64,000 nucleotides of DNA, from assembly GCF_003097315.1 (NCBI RefSeq), contig NZ_QDDL01000005.1, positions 248,001-312,000 of the forward strand, given 5' to 3'. This DNA is from Pelagibaculum spongiae. Lineage in GTDB: Bacteria; Pseudomonadota; Gammaproteobacteria; Enterobacterales; Pelagibaculaceae. The notes under the pieces are model-generated. The model worked only from the letters and a program-made list of their open reading frames with translations, had not been told where the DNA came from and did not search any database. Position numbers and translations under genes: made by a program. How positions within the stretch are numbered: the first letter of the stretch is position 1; the number at the start of each line of letters is the position of its first letter. Shown here piece after piece: positions 46,554 through 55,634 of this stretch.

Positions 46554-47375
46554 TTAATTAATACTCAACCATTCTTGCCAATTAACCGATTTATCGCCAA
46601 CCGCAATAAAGTTTGGGTTTAATAGGCTTTGCTTTTGATTATATTTTAATGAAGCGAAGTCTGGGCCTAATATAGCACCGCCAGCTTGTTCTAAAATGCA
46701 TTGTGCGGCGCCAGTATCCCACTCGCTGGTTGGGCCAATTCTGGGATAAAAGTCGGCAATACCTTCGGCGACTAGGCAAGTTTTTAATGAACTGCCCATT
46801 GCCAGAAAATCATAATCGCCAATCGCTTGAAGTCGCTGTACTAGCTTCTCTGCGCCATGTCGACGGCTACTGGCGACCAACGTTTTTTGCTGCTGTGGAT
46901 TCCAGCTGCGGCTGTGTAACCGAGTCCATTGGTCAAAATCTATATGATTACTCGCTTTCCAACTGCCCTTATCTTTTAACCCGCAATAGCTAACGCAATG
47001 TACTGGAGCATAAATCACCCCGAGAATGGGTTTCCCTTGATCAATCAATGCAATGTTAACGGTAAATTCACCATTTCTATCGATAAATTCTTTAGTGCCA
47101 TCTAGCGGGTCAACCAACCAGTAACGTTGCCATTGCAAATGTTTCTCTAAGTCATCGGCGGGAGATTCTTCTGATAGTACAGGCAAACTGGAAATTTTCC
47201 GCAAACCTTTAGCAATCACCCAGTGAGCTGCTAAGTCTGCTTCAGTCAACGGCGTGTTATCTGATTTGATTTGAATATTAAAGTCAGCATTTTTATAAAT
47301 ATTTAAAATAGCTTCGCCTGCTTGCTCAGCAATTTCTCTGACTTTAAATAGCAGCTGTAGATTAATTTCGGTCAT
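46554..47375 (-). CDS. cysQ: 3'(2'),5'-bisphosphate nucleotidase CysQ
   Basis: CysQ removes 3'-phosphoadenosine 5'-phosphate formed during sulfate assimilation and belongs to the inositol monophosphatase superfamily. The 273-residue protein has the metal-binding motifs LSEESPADD, WLVDPLDGTKEFIDRNGEF and TSEWDTGAAQCILEQAGG. It starts 42 nt after nudE on the same strand, so they form an operon. Its C-terminal part is the parent of the fragment at 44297-44866. Confidence 0.93.
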   Translation of the reverse strand: MTEINLQLLFKVREIAEQAGEAILNIYKNADFNIQIKSDNTPLTEADLAAHWVIAKGLRKISSLPVLSEESPADDLEKHLQWQRYWLVDPLDGTKEFIDRNGEFTVNIALIDQGKPILGVIYAPVHCVSYCGLKDKGSWKASNHIDFDQWTRLHSRSWNPQQQKTLVASSRRHGAEKLVQRLQAIGDYDFLAMGSSLKTCLVAEGIADFYPRIGPTSEWDTGAAQCILEQAGGAILGPDFASLKYNQKQSLLNPNFIAVGDKSVNWQEWLSIN

Positions 47376-47417
47376 TGATGACTACCTTTTCAAAACAGAT
47401 CAGATAAAAACTGAATA

Positions 47418-48074
47418 TTATAAGTTGGCTAATTTATCTCTGAGCATAAATAAACCAGCGAGGCTGCGAGCTTCGGTGCATTGACCGCTTTGAATCAGTA
47501 AATCTAATTTATTGATCGGCCAAAATACCACTTCAGGAGGCTCGGGTTCATCGCCCTTGGCAGTTTGTGGATAAATATCTTGTGCGAGTAGTAGTTGAAT
47601 TTTATGCGACATATAAGCCGGTGCTAATGACATTTCAGTCATTTTTGTAACTGACTTAGCGGCAAAACCAGTTTCTTCCATTAACTCCCGATTGGCTGCT
47701 GTCAGATGATCTTCTCCGGGGTCTACTAAGCCTTTAGGTAGTCCAAGTTCATAGCACTCTGTGCCAGCGGCATATTCCTTGACCAGAATAACCTGATGAT
47801 CTGTAGTGACTGCAGCAACCATCACAGCGCCGTAACCCTTACCAACTAGCCGTTCGTATTGACGGGTTTCACCGTTGGAAAACTCTAGGTCTATTGCTTC
47901 AATGTGAAATAGGCGGCTGTCAGCAACTCGTTGGCGTTGATGAATTTTAGGGCCTTGCCGACTGGACAGCAATCGCTTTAGAAGATCACTATCCTGCAAG
48001 GTTTCTGAAGTATCTCTTGTGGATAGATCTGTCGGCGTATTGGCTGGTGAGTTCGAGAGCGTTGGATCAGGCAT
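47418..48074 (-). CDS. nudE: ADP compounds hydrolase NudE
   Basis: NudE hydrolyses ADP-ribose, NADH, Ap3A and similar compounds. The 218-residue protein has a Nudix box, G-LVDPGE-DHLTAAN-RELMEETGF, preceded by the family motif YELGLPKGL. The N-terminus is about 30 residues longer than E. coli NudE (SNSPANTPTDLSTRDTSE), a low-complexity extension, so a later start is possible. The order nudE-cysQ with divergent yrfG is a known gammaproteobacterial arrangement. Confidence 0.93.
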   Translation of the reverse strand: MPDPTLSNSPANTPTDLSTRDTSETLQDSDLLKRLLSSRQGPKIHQRQRVADSRLFHIEAIDLEFSNGETRQYERLVGKGYGAVMVAAVTTDHQVILVKEYAAGTECYELGLPKGLVDPGEDHLTAANRELMEETGFAAKSVTKMTEMSLAPAYMSHKIQLLLAQDIYPQTAKGDEPEPPEVVFWPINKLDLLIQSGQCTEARSLAGLFMLRDKLANL

Positions 48075-48135
48075 TTTTCCTCCGACATTCCTATGCGGGT
48101 CTGTTTACCTATTCAAACATAACACTGCCTGAACC

Positions 48136-48897
48136 ATGCGTCAGCTTGAATTGGTTTGTCAGCGCGGGGGATTAAGCTTTTGCTATGATTGCCGCCAGAA
48201 ACAGTTTTTCCCGGAGTCTGGTTTGTCATTATCTGAAACATCTCAAGTCACAGCTGATTGGTCGCAAATTGATACTTTGCTACTAGATATGGACGGTACT
48301 CTGCTGGATTTACACTTTGATAATCAGTTTTTTCTTGAGCTTTTGCCCGATCGAATGGCGCAAAAGCATGGTGGAACCAAACAGCAAGCCAAGAGCAAAC
48401 TTCAGCAGCTTTATCATGAGTTGAACGGGACGCTAGATTGGTACTGTCTTGATTATTGGAGTCGGCGCTTAGATATCGATTTGATTCCAATGAAGCAAGA
48501 GCTTAAGCATCTGATCGGTTTTCGGCCTGGCGTTGAGCAGTGCTTGAAAATTTTGGGCGATAAAGGCATTCGAAGAGTGTTGGTGACCAATGCGCACCCG
48601 GCAAGCCTGGAGTTAAAATTGGATGTGACCAATCTAGATGATTATCTGGATTTGATGGTGACAGCCCACCAGTTAGGCCACCCCAAAGAACAGCAAGATT
48701 TTTGGCATAAATTGCAATATGTTGAAGCTTTTGACCCCCAAAGAACTTTATTTATTGATGATAATATTGCAGTTTTGAAAAGTGCAGAGCTTTATGGCAT
48801 TAAACATTTAAGGGCAATTCGACAGCCAGATAGCCAAAGAGAGCAGGTTAATACTGCTGGATTCGCTGCCATTGATGATTTTATGGATTTGTTGTAA
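48136..48897 (+). CDS. yrfG: HAD-family GMP/IMP nucleotidase YrfG
   Basis: YrfG dephosphorylates GMP and IMP. HAD motifs are LLLDMDGTLLDL (I), VLVTNAHP (II), the motif III Lys in GHPKEQQDFW and LFIDDN (IV). The 253-residue reading includes about 40 extra residues at the N-terminus containing two Cys (CQRGGLSFCYDC). A TTG at 48222 with GGAG 6 nt upstream would give a product closer to E. coli length, so the start is uncertain. It is divergent from nudE. Confidence 0.9.
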   Translation: MRQLELVCQRGGLSFCYDCRQKQFFPESGLSLSETSQVTADWSQIDTLLLDMDGTLLDLHFDNQFFLELLPDRMAQKHGGTKQQAKSKLQQLYHELNGTLDWYCLDYWSRRLDIDLIPMKQELKHLIGFRPGVEQCLKILGDKGIRRVLVTNAHPASLELKLDVTNLDDYLDLMVTAHQLGHPKEQQDFWHKLQYVEAFDPQRTLFIDDNIAVLKSAELYGIKHLRAIRQPDSQREQVNTAGFAAIDDFMDLL

Positions 48898-48951
48898 TTT
48901 TATCTAGAAAAAATAGCAATTAAATGTTTAATTAAAAGGAAGTAAGTTGCT

Positions 48952-49200
48952 GTGTCAGAAATAAAATTTTCAACCGAAGAAAAACAAATTATCACCAATA
49001 AAATACAGAAGTATTTTGAGCTGGAGCTTGACCAAGAATTAGGTCAGTTTGATGCAGAATTTTTGTTAGATTTCTTTTCTAAAGAAATTGGTGGCTATTT
49101 CTATAACCGTGGTGTTTCTGATGCAAAAACTGTTTTAGATGAGCGAATCGAATCTATTTCTGATGCGTTATATGAAATAGAAAAGCCGGTCAGTAGATAG
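48952..49200 (+). CDS. DUF2164 small protein
   Basis: The 82-residue protein fits DUF2164: IKFSTEEKQIITNKIQKYF, LGQFDAEFLLDFFSKEIGGYFYNRGV and a C-terminal helix (ESISDALYEIEKP). The start is GTG 48952, with AAGGAAG 9 nt upstream. Function is unknown. It follows yrfG by 54 nt and may be cotranscribed. Confidence 0.88.
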   Translation: MSEIKFSTEEKQIITNKIQKYFELELDQELGQFDAEFLLDFFSKEIGGYFYNRGVSDAKTVLDERIESISDALYEIEKPVSR

Positions 49201-49226
49201 CAAGCATAGCGGCCAATGGTAACGAA

Positions 49227-49931
49227 TTACTCGTATTTACCGGTTTGCTTATCCCTGAGCAAATCCTGAAACAATACAAAATGATCTTTAATCGCTTCAG
49301 CAGCTCGCTGGCAATGGCCAAACTGAATCGCTCTGGCAATGGGTAGGTGACGCTTCCTATGATGTCTTAACACTTCAGGGCGAGCGAAAAGCGCAGAAGT
49401 GTTATCGATAATACTCTCAGTTAACAAGTTTCCGAGCTGTTTCAAAGAATGAAATATTAAGGGATTACCGCTGTACTCAGCAATTTTCAGGTGAAATTGC
49501 TGATCTTTTTCGATATCTATATTGTCGAACGTTTTATCTAGCGCTATCGCCAGTTCAACCAATTCAGTTTTTTGTGCTTCGGTGGCATATAAAGTAGCTA
49601 ATTTTACTGCTTCACTTTCCAGTAGTAATCGAAAATCTAATGTATTTTTATGCAACGAGGGACAGCTGATCAGAAGATCTTCCATCTTGCCTTGATAACT
49701 GGTTTCAGGATGCTCGACAACGCGGGTTCCACTGCCTTGACGTGTTTCCAGTAATCCACGGCTGACCAACCGCTGAATAGCATCACGTAAAGAATTTCGT
49801 GACACATCCATATCTTTGGACAATTGCCGTTCTGGCGGCAAACGTGTGCCGGGCGGCCAGTCACCTTCGAATATTTTTTGTTCTAGTGATTTCATCACTA
49901 GTTCGGGAAGTCGTTGCAGTAAATCAGGCAT
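49227..49931 (-). CDS. FCD-type GntR family regulator (FadR/LldR-like)
   Basis: The 234-residue repressor-type protein has an N-terminal winged helix (FEGDWPPGTRLPPERQLSKD, VSRNSLRDAIQRLVSRGLLE, QGSGTRV) and a C-terminal all-helical FCD ligand domain with FRLLLESEAVKLA, FHLKIAEYSGNPL and HHRKRHLPIARAI, where Asp/His residues bind a metal. Position beside D-lactate dehydrogenase and lutABC points to a lactate-responsive regulator like LldR. I chose ATG 49931; the frame extends to TTG 49976 without a site. A FadR-like operator at 50076-50092 upstream suggests autoregulation. Confidence 0.9.
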   Translation of the reverse strand: MPDLLQRLPELVMKSLEQKIFEGDWPPGTRLPPERQLSKDMDVSRNSLRDAIQRLVSRGLLETRQGSGTRVVEHPETSYQGKMEDLLISCPSLHKNTLDFRLLLESEAVKLATLYATEAQKTELVELAIALDKTFDNIDIEKDQQFHLKIAEYSGNPLIFHSLKQLGNLLTESIIDNTSALFARPEVLRHHRKRHLPIARAIQFGHCQRAAEAIKDHFVLFQDLLRDKQTGKYE

Positions 49932-50075
49932 CAGAAAAGCTTTATCTGATAGAGATAGTATGAGCCTAGCTGGCAAATGTAGAAAAAATATAGACCAATG
50001 TCAGGATTTGATGAATTGATAAACTGTCAATTAAGAAATCTTATGTTGCGATCTCATTATAACCGATTGTAAGAA

Positions 50076-50092
50076 AAATGGTCTGACAGATT
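50076..50092. promoter_or_regulatory. Candidate FadR-type operator upstream of the regulator
   Basis: AAATGGTCTGACAGATT resembles the FadR operator core TGGTCNGACCA, with the left half intact. It shares TG-TCTGAC with the site at 53158-53174. It lies about 145 bases upstream of the regulator's start. Confidence 0.5.
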
Positions 50093-50137
50093 AGAGTTAG
50101 CATATCTGCTAGGCCATATGTTTTGATATTTTTATTA

Positions 50138-50195
50138 ATACCCATGCCATTTCAATATGAGCTAAATTCTGCACTTTAAAGTGGCTTGGGTATCT
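50138..50195. mobile_element. Short MITE-like element overlapping the end of the dehydrogenase gene
   Basis: ATACCCATGCCATTT at the left and AAAGTGGCTTGGGTAT at the right are imperfect inverted repeats, with about 58 bases in all. The right end, read on the minus strand, is the same GATACCCAAGCCACTTTAA word as at 35770. It supplies the last codons (EIPKPL) and the TAA stop of the dehydrogenase gene at 50176. Confidence 0.65.
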
Positions 50196-53016
50196 CGCGG
50201 CTACATTCATCCAATAAATGGAAGATCGAGCGATAATCTATACCGCCGTGTTCTGTTAAGCCAATTTCACAGGTTCGGCTAGTAGAAACACCTTGCTCAC
50301 AACCATCAATTTGCTTCGATAAATTTTCCAGTGAAGAAGCATTAAGTTCTGGTTGAGTAAAACCGCGATCACCGGCGAAACCGCAACATTCTATACCTTC
50401 GGGAATGATTAATTCATCAGCACAGTGGCTCGCTAGTTTTTCTAGCGTTGTGGTTAAACCTTGTTTGCGAACGCTACAAGTCGCGTGCACAGCTAGGCGG
50501 TGAACCTTACGCCGAATGGTTAATCGAGGCAGTAGATGCTCTAGGCAAAATTCAACAGGGTCTAACAATGTCATCTTGCTATTCGATGCTTCAATTTCAG
50601 CCTTACCACGAACCACACACGGGCTGGTATCGCATAACACCGGGTACTGACCATTGTTTGACGCGAGCTCTAGAGCATTTCGCAGTTGCGTAGCTTTGCT
50701 TTGCGCTTGAACAGCAAAGCCTTTGCTTTCAAATGGCATGCCGCAACACAAATCACCTAGTTTCTTTGGAATGATCAGTTGGTAGCCGGCACGCTCTAAT
50801 AATTGGCGAATGACATCTATCTGGCTTTGTTGACCCTTAGCATTGCCAAAAGTACGGCTGGCACAGCTGGGGAAAAATACAATTGGCTCACCGTTGTTTA
50901 AGCTATTAGACAGGCTATAGCTGGCAGATCCAGGAGAGGTTGCAGGCCAAACAGGCATCGCCGAGAACATTTTATGGCCTTTTTCGGTGATCCGTTTTAA
51001 GCGCTGATTACCGATGATTGCCCCAGTTGCCTTGGCTGCACTCAAACCAGCGCCGGCTATTTTCATAGCGCTGCCGTAATTATTAGCTGCGATGCTGGCG
51101 ATACTATCGGTTGTACCACTGTTGCGCTGGCCGCGTAATTTACGGGTCAGGTCAGCAATATTAATCCCAACTGGGCAGCGGGTTTGGCACATGCCGCAGG
51201 CGGCGCAGGTGTCGAGTCCGTTATACAACCAGCTTTGCTCCAACTCTTTAACACGTGCTTTGTCATCATCACGATCGGCACGGCTGATCTCTCTCCAAAG
51301 TGCAGCACGTTGGCGAGGTGTTAGAGTGATATCTCGTGATGGGCACACTGGCTCGCAGAAGCCACATTCGATACACATATCGATGCTGACGTCAGCTGCT
51401 GGCAATGCCTTAAGATTCTTCAGATGTGATTGGGGGTCGTCGGTCAAGATGACACCCGGGTTGAGAATGTTGTGTGGATCGAGCAACGCTTTAAGCTGAC
51501 GCATTAAATTATAAGCTTGGCTGCCCCATTCCATTTCAACGTAAGGTGCCATATTGCGTCCGGTGCCGTGCTCAGCTTTCAACGAGCCGCCGTAACCGTT
51601 AACTACAAGATGCGCAACTGCATCCATGAATTTGCCGTAGCGATCGATTTCTTGTTGCGTCTCAAAACCTTGGGTGAACACAAAGTGCAAATTTCCTTCC
51701 AATGCATGGCCGAAAATAATTGCATTGTGATACTCGAAATCGATAAACAGCTGCTGCAATTCAATCACTGCTTCTGCCAGTTGTGGCACTGGGAAGGCGA
51801 TGTCTTCAATAATAACCGTGGTGCCAACTTCGCGAACACCACCGACAGCCGGGAATAAACCTTTACGAATCGCCCATAATTTACCGAATTCGGCTGGGTC
51901 AGCGGTAAATGAAACTTCGGCCGCTTTATTAAAATCTTTTAACACGTCATTAATGCGAGCAATTTGCTGGTTGAGCTCGTTTTCAGTTGCAGCACGTGTT
52001 TCGATTAATAGTGAATTGGCTTGTTCATTAAGGTTGGAAATAAAATCTGGCATGCCGGGTTTGCCATCAACAGAAGCTAATGCTTTACGATCCATCATTT
52101 CAACTGAATCGACTGGTTCTGTTTTTAAAGCAGAAACTGCACGGCAAGCACTATCAGTGTTATCAAAAACCACCAGAGTCGAAGCTTTATGTGGATGCTC
52201 AACCACTGTGTGGTAACTGATTTCAGAAATAAAACCCAAAGTACCTTCAGAGCCAATCATCAGGTGCTGCAAAATATCCAGCGGATCTTGATAATCGACC
52301 AAAGCATTCAAGCTATAACCAGTGGTATTTTTCAAGCGGAATTTATGACGAATTTTATCTGCTAAAGACTGATTAATACAGGTTTGCTGTGCTAGATCGG
52401 TTAAGCCGTTTAATAACTCAGCGTGGGTGTTTTTAAATTTGGCTACGCTGTCAGGGCAGCGGGTGTCGAGTAATGCGCCGTCAGCTAAAATCAGTCGCAT
52501 TCCGGCGACGGTATGGTAGGAGTTTTGCGCCGTACCACAGCACATACCGCTAGCGTTGTTGGCAGCAATACCACCAATTTTACAGGTGTTAATTGATGCT
52601 GGATCAGGACCGATTTTTCTGCCCCAAGGCACTAGCGCTGCATTGGCATCAGCACCAATAACGCCCGGTTGCAGGTTAATCACCATACCATCAGATTCAA
52701 CCTTGCGGCTTTTCCAGCTGTTGTTTAAGGTGATCAAAATAGAATCGGTAATGGCTTGGCCAGATAATGATGTACCTGCCGCACGGAAGGTCACCGGCAC
52801 ATTCAATTGGCGAGACAAACCCAGTAAACGAGTGATCTCCTGCTCATTATCAACTTTGATCACTGCTTGCGGAATCAGTCGATAAAAACTGGCATCTGTT
52901 CCATAAGCGAGGGTTTTCAGCGGATCCGAGGTGATTCGTTGTTGATCAATAAATGTCTCAGCGGCTGCAAGATAGTCGCGGTACTTCTTATCAGCTGAAC
53001 TAGGGTGCTTCATCAT
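50176..53016 (-). CDS. FAD-binding and Fe-S D-lactate dehydrogenase-type protein (Dld-II)
   Basis: The 946-residue protein probably oxidises D-lactate (or a related 2-hydroxy acid) and passes electrons to quinone. The N-terminal half is a VAO-type FAD domain (about 35-490; VTFRAAGTSLSGQAI, GIAANNASGMCCGT, GSEGTLGFISE). Two 4Fe-4S motifs follow (CIECGFCEPVCP; CAACGMCQTRCPVGI), then two CCG domains (DLCCGMPFESKG; ECCGFAGDRGF). This fusion of GlcD-like and GlcF-like parts is typical of Dld-II. It is divergent from lutABC with a FadR-like operator between. The extreme C-terminus lies in a MITE-like element. Glycolate or 2-hydroxyglutarate oxidation is an alternative. Confidence 0.88.
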   Translation of the reverse strand: MMKHPSSADKKYRDYLAAAETFIDQQRITSDPLKTLAYGTDASFYRLIPQAVIKVDNEQEITRLLGLSRQLNVPVTFRAAGTSLSGQAITDSILITLNNSWKSRKVESDGMVINLQPGVIGADANAALVPWGRKIGPDPASINTCKIGGIAANNASGMCCGTAQNSYHTVAGMRLILADGALLDTRCPDSVAKFKNTHAELLNGLTDLAQQTCINQSLADKIRHKFRLKNTTGYSLNALVDYQDPLDILQHLMIGSEGTLGFISEISYHTVVEHPHKASTLVVFDNTDSACRAVSALKTEPVDSVEMMDRKALASVDGKPGMPDFISNLNEQANSLLIETRAATENELNQQIARINDVLKDFNKAAEVSFTADPAEFGKLWAIRKGLFPAVGGVREVGTTVIIEDIAFPVPQLAEAVIELQQLFIDFEYHNAIIFGHALEGNLHFVFTQGFETQQEIDRYGKFMDAVAHLVVNGYGGSLKAEHGTGRNMAPYVEMEWGSQAYNLMRQLKALLDPHNILNPGVILTDDPQSHLKNLKALPAADVSIDMCIECGFCEPVCPSRDITLTPRQRAALWREISRADRDDDKARVKELEQSWLYNGLDTCAACGMCQTRCPVGINIADLTRKLRGQRNSGTTDSIASIAANNYGSAMKIAGAGLSAAKATGAIIGNQRLKRITEKGHKMFSAMPVWPATSPGSASYSLSNSLNNGEPIVFFPSCASRTFGNAKGQQSQIDVIRQLLERAGYQLIIPKKLGDLCCGMPFESKGFAVQAQSKATQLRNALELASNNGQYPVLCDTSPCVVRGKAEIEASNSKMTLLDPVEFCLEHLLPRLTIRRKVHRLAVHATCSVRKQGLTTTLEKLASHCADELIIPEGIECCGFAGDRGFTQPELNASSLENLSKQIDGCEQGVSTSRTCEIGLTEHGGIDYRSIFHLLDECSREIPKPL

Positions 53017-53157
53017 CTCAAAACCTCAAACCAATGTTGCCTGTTAGCACCCGAATGTTAACAATACGGCTTCTCAGGACAAAAATAAATTGAATCAAAC
53101 CGTTATCGTTTGAGAGGCTAATCGTTTTTAATCCATTTGCCATCAGCAAAACTACCT

Positions 53158-53174
53158 AACTGATCTGACTAGGT
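53158..53174. promoter_or_regulatory. Candidate FadR-type operator in the divergent lactate promoter region
   Basis: AACTGATCTGACTAGGT resembles the FadR consensus AACTGGTCTGACCAGTT at 14 of 17 positions as I remember it. It lies inside a larger palindrome with 9-bp arms (53150-53158 and 53170-53178). Its place between the dehydrogenase gene and lutA suits control of both by the regulator at 49227. Confidence 0.6.
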
Positions 53175-53288
53175 AGTTATTCGGATTAAATAATACTTGT
53201 TGCATGTATAAGGTATAAGACCACAAAGCACTTCCTGAAATAACTACAAAAAACATTTGATGATTCAAAGCTGCACAGGAGAAGTATT

Positions 53289-54104
53289 TTGACCAACCTG
53301 TCGAAAAATGATCTGGACCGAGCTGCCAATCGGTTGAGTTACTCCACGGCTAAAAAAGTTTATCTCTATTCAAGTTGTCTGGTCGATATGTTTGACCCGC
53401 AAGCCGGTATTTCAGCGGTAAAATTATTTGAACGTGCCGGAATAGAAGTGATTTTTCCCATGGGACAAAGTTGCTGCGGCCAGCCGCCGTTAAATTCTGG
53501 CCATGCCGATGAAGCAAAAACCATTGCTAAGAGCCAATTGGAATTATTAAAAAATCCTTGGCCGGTTGTTGTTATGGCTGGCTCTTGTGCCGCTACTATG
53601 TTGCATGAGTATCCTGAATTATTAAAATATGAACCTGAATGGAAAAATTTAGCGGAAAATGTATCGGGCAGATTATTTGAATTTACTGAATTTGTGGCGG
53701 GCCAGCTTGATTTATCAATCATCGATGTTGGCGCGTCTGTAAAAATTGCATTGCACACATCTTGCAGCGCTCGCCGAAAGCTTAATTCTTTGCAACAAGG
53801 GCGTGATTTACTGGCTAAATTATCAAACGTTGAACTAGTGATTCATGATCGTGAATATGAATGTTGTGGCTTTGGTGGAACCTTTGCAATAAAGCATGGA
53901 GATGTCTCTGCAGCGATGGTTCACGATAAAGCAATTAGCTTGTTGGATGCCGGAATTGAAAGGGTTGTTAGTCCAGACCCCGGCTGTTTGCTGAATATTG
54001 GCGGGCACTTAGAGCACTTACATAAAAAGGAAAATAAACCTTTGCTAAAAGTGCAGCATGTCGCCAGTTTTCTCTGGGAACGTATTAGTGGTGAGCAAGC
54101 ATAG
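53289..54104 (+). CDS. lutA: LutA/LldE-type lactate utilisation Fe-S protein
   Basis: LutA is a subunit of the LutABC L-lactate oxidising complex. The 271-residue protein has two CCG domains: SSCLVDMFDPQAGI with GQSCCGQPPLNSGH, and LHTSCSARRKL with YECCGFGGTFAIKHGD. The start is a TTG at 53289 with AGGAG 7 nt upstream. It leads the operon lutA-lutB-lutC. Confidence 0.92.
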   Translation: MTNLSKNDLDRAANRLSYSTAKKVYLYSSCLVDMFDPQAGISAVKLFERAGIEVIFPMGQSCCGQPPLNSGHADEAKTIAKSQLELLKNPWPVVVMAGSCAATMLHEYPELLKYEPEWKNLAENVSGRLFEFTEFVAGQLDLSIIDVGASVKIALHTSCSARRKLNSLQQGRDLLAKLSNVELVIHDREYECCGFGGTFAIKHGDVSAAMVHDKAISLLDAGIERVVSPDPGCLLNIGGHLEHLHKKENKPLLKVQHVASFLWERISGEQA

Positions 54105-54119
54105 CCTGGAGGTAATGTA

Positions 54120-55634
54120 ATGAGTAACTCACAAAAATACACGCCAAACACTTCTGCCACTAGCCATATTCCAGTAAGGCAAAATGATTTTAATCACCAA
54201 GCGCATGATGCACTTAATGATGGCCAGCTAAGAACTAATTTCCGCCGTGCAATGGATGGTCTAATTGCCAAGCGCACTGCACAATTTCCCGATAGCGATG
54301 ATTTGGAAGCCAGAAGGCTGCATGCCGAAGCTATTCGCCAACGCTGTTTAAATAAATTGCCACAATTATTAGAACAGTTAGAAAGTAATCTCAAAGCTAA
54401 TGGCATTAAGGTGCACTGGGCTGAAACTGCTGAGCAGGCTTGTGAAATAATTTATGGTATTTCTGAGTGTCATCAAGCTAAGAGTATGATCAAGGGTAAA
54501 TCCATGGTCAGTGAAGAAATCGAACTGAATCACTTTATGGCTGAAAGAGGTATTGACTGCTTAGAATCAGATATGGGCGAATATATTGTCCAGCTGGCTG
54601 AAGAAAAGCCTTCGCACATAATTATGCCAGCTATTCATAAAAATGCAGTCGAAGTGGCTAAATTATTTGAAGATAAAATTCCTGATCACTCATACACCGA
54701 AGATATCGATGAATTAATTCAAACGGGACGCCGTGAATTAAGAAAAGCATTTTTTAATGCTGACATTGGTTTGTCTGGCGTTAACTTTATGGTGGCGGAG
54801 ACTGGCACCTTATGTTTGGTTGAAAATGAAGGTAATGGCCGAATGAGCACCCATGTGCCGCCAGTGCATGTTGCAGTGACCGGTATAGAAAAGGTGGTGG
54901 AATTTTTGTCCGATGTGCCACCGCTCTATCATTTGCTAACTCGTTCAGCGACCGGTCAACCGATAACTACTTATTTCAACATGATCTCCGGACCACGGGG
55001 AGAAAATGAAAAAGATGGGCCAAAGGAAGTGCATTTGGTCTTGTTAGATAATGGACGTAGCCAAGCTTATGCCGATGCACAGATGCGTAAAACGCTACAG
55101 TGTATTCGCTGTGGGGCTTGTATGAACCACTGCCCGGTATATAGCAGAATCGGCGGCCATGCCTATAAAACAGTCTACCCAGGGCCAATCGGAAAAATCA
55201 TTTCTCCTCATATGATGGGACTAGAGCAAACTAAAGATTTACCTTCAGCATCGACATTATGCGGTGCATGCGGTGATGTCTGCCCGGTTAAAATTCCGAT
55301 TCCATCATTGTTACAACGATTGCGGATTGAATTAAAAAGAGTGGTCAGTAGTAATGATCCACAACAGGTTAATATGAAAGGTGCTGGTGCTGGATACAAT
55401 GCGATAGAAGCTAGAGTTTGGAAAATTTTTAGTTGGATTTACTCCAGCCGATATCGGTATAAAATGCTGTCGTGGATGGCCAGTCGTTTTGGTAAATTAT
55501 TACCCAATATCGGGCCGGTTGCGGTTTGGAGTAAAGTTCGCAGCAAACCAGTGCCAGCCAATAAAACGCTACATCAGCTGATGGAACAACGATCTCGACA
55601 AGCATCTGGTCAGTCGAACGGGAGTGATAAGTAA
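54120..55634 (+). CDS. lutB: LutB/LldF-type lactate utilisation Fe-S protein
   Basis: The 504-residue LutB subunit has an N-terminal LUD domain (about 70-310; KGKSMVSEEIELNHFM, MVAETGTLCLVENEGN) and two 4Fe-4S motifs (CIRCGACMNHCPVYSRIGG; CGACGDVCPVKIPIP). The C-terminal tail is basic. GGAGGT precedes the ATG. It overlaps lutC by one base (TAATG), so the two are translationally coupled. Confidence 0.94.
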   Translation: MSNSQKYTPNTSATSHIPVRQNDFNHQAHDALNDGQLRTNFRRAMDGLIAKRTAQFPDSDDLEARRLHAEAIRQRCLNKLPQLLEQLESNLKANGIKVHWAETAEQACEIIYGISECHQAKSMIKGKSMVSEEIELNHFMAERGIDCLESDMGEYIVQLAEEKPSHIIMPAIHKNAVEVAKLFEDKIPDHSYTEDIDELIQTGRRELRKAFFNADIGLSGVNFMVAETGTLCLVENEGNGRMSTHVPPVHVAVTGIEKVVEFLSDVPPLYHLLTRSATGQPITTYFNMISGPRGENEKDGPKEVHLVLLDNGRSQAYADAQMRKTLQCIRCGACMNHCPVYSRIGGHAYKTVYPGPIGKIISPHMMGLEQTKDLPSASTLCGACGDVCPVKIPIPSLLQRLRIELKRVVSSNDPQQVNMKGAGAGYNAIEARVWKIFSWIYSSRYRYKMLSWMASRFGKLLPNIGPVAVWSKVRSKPVPANKTLHQLMEQRSRQASGQSNGSDK

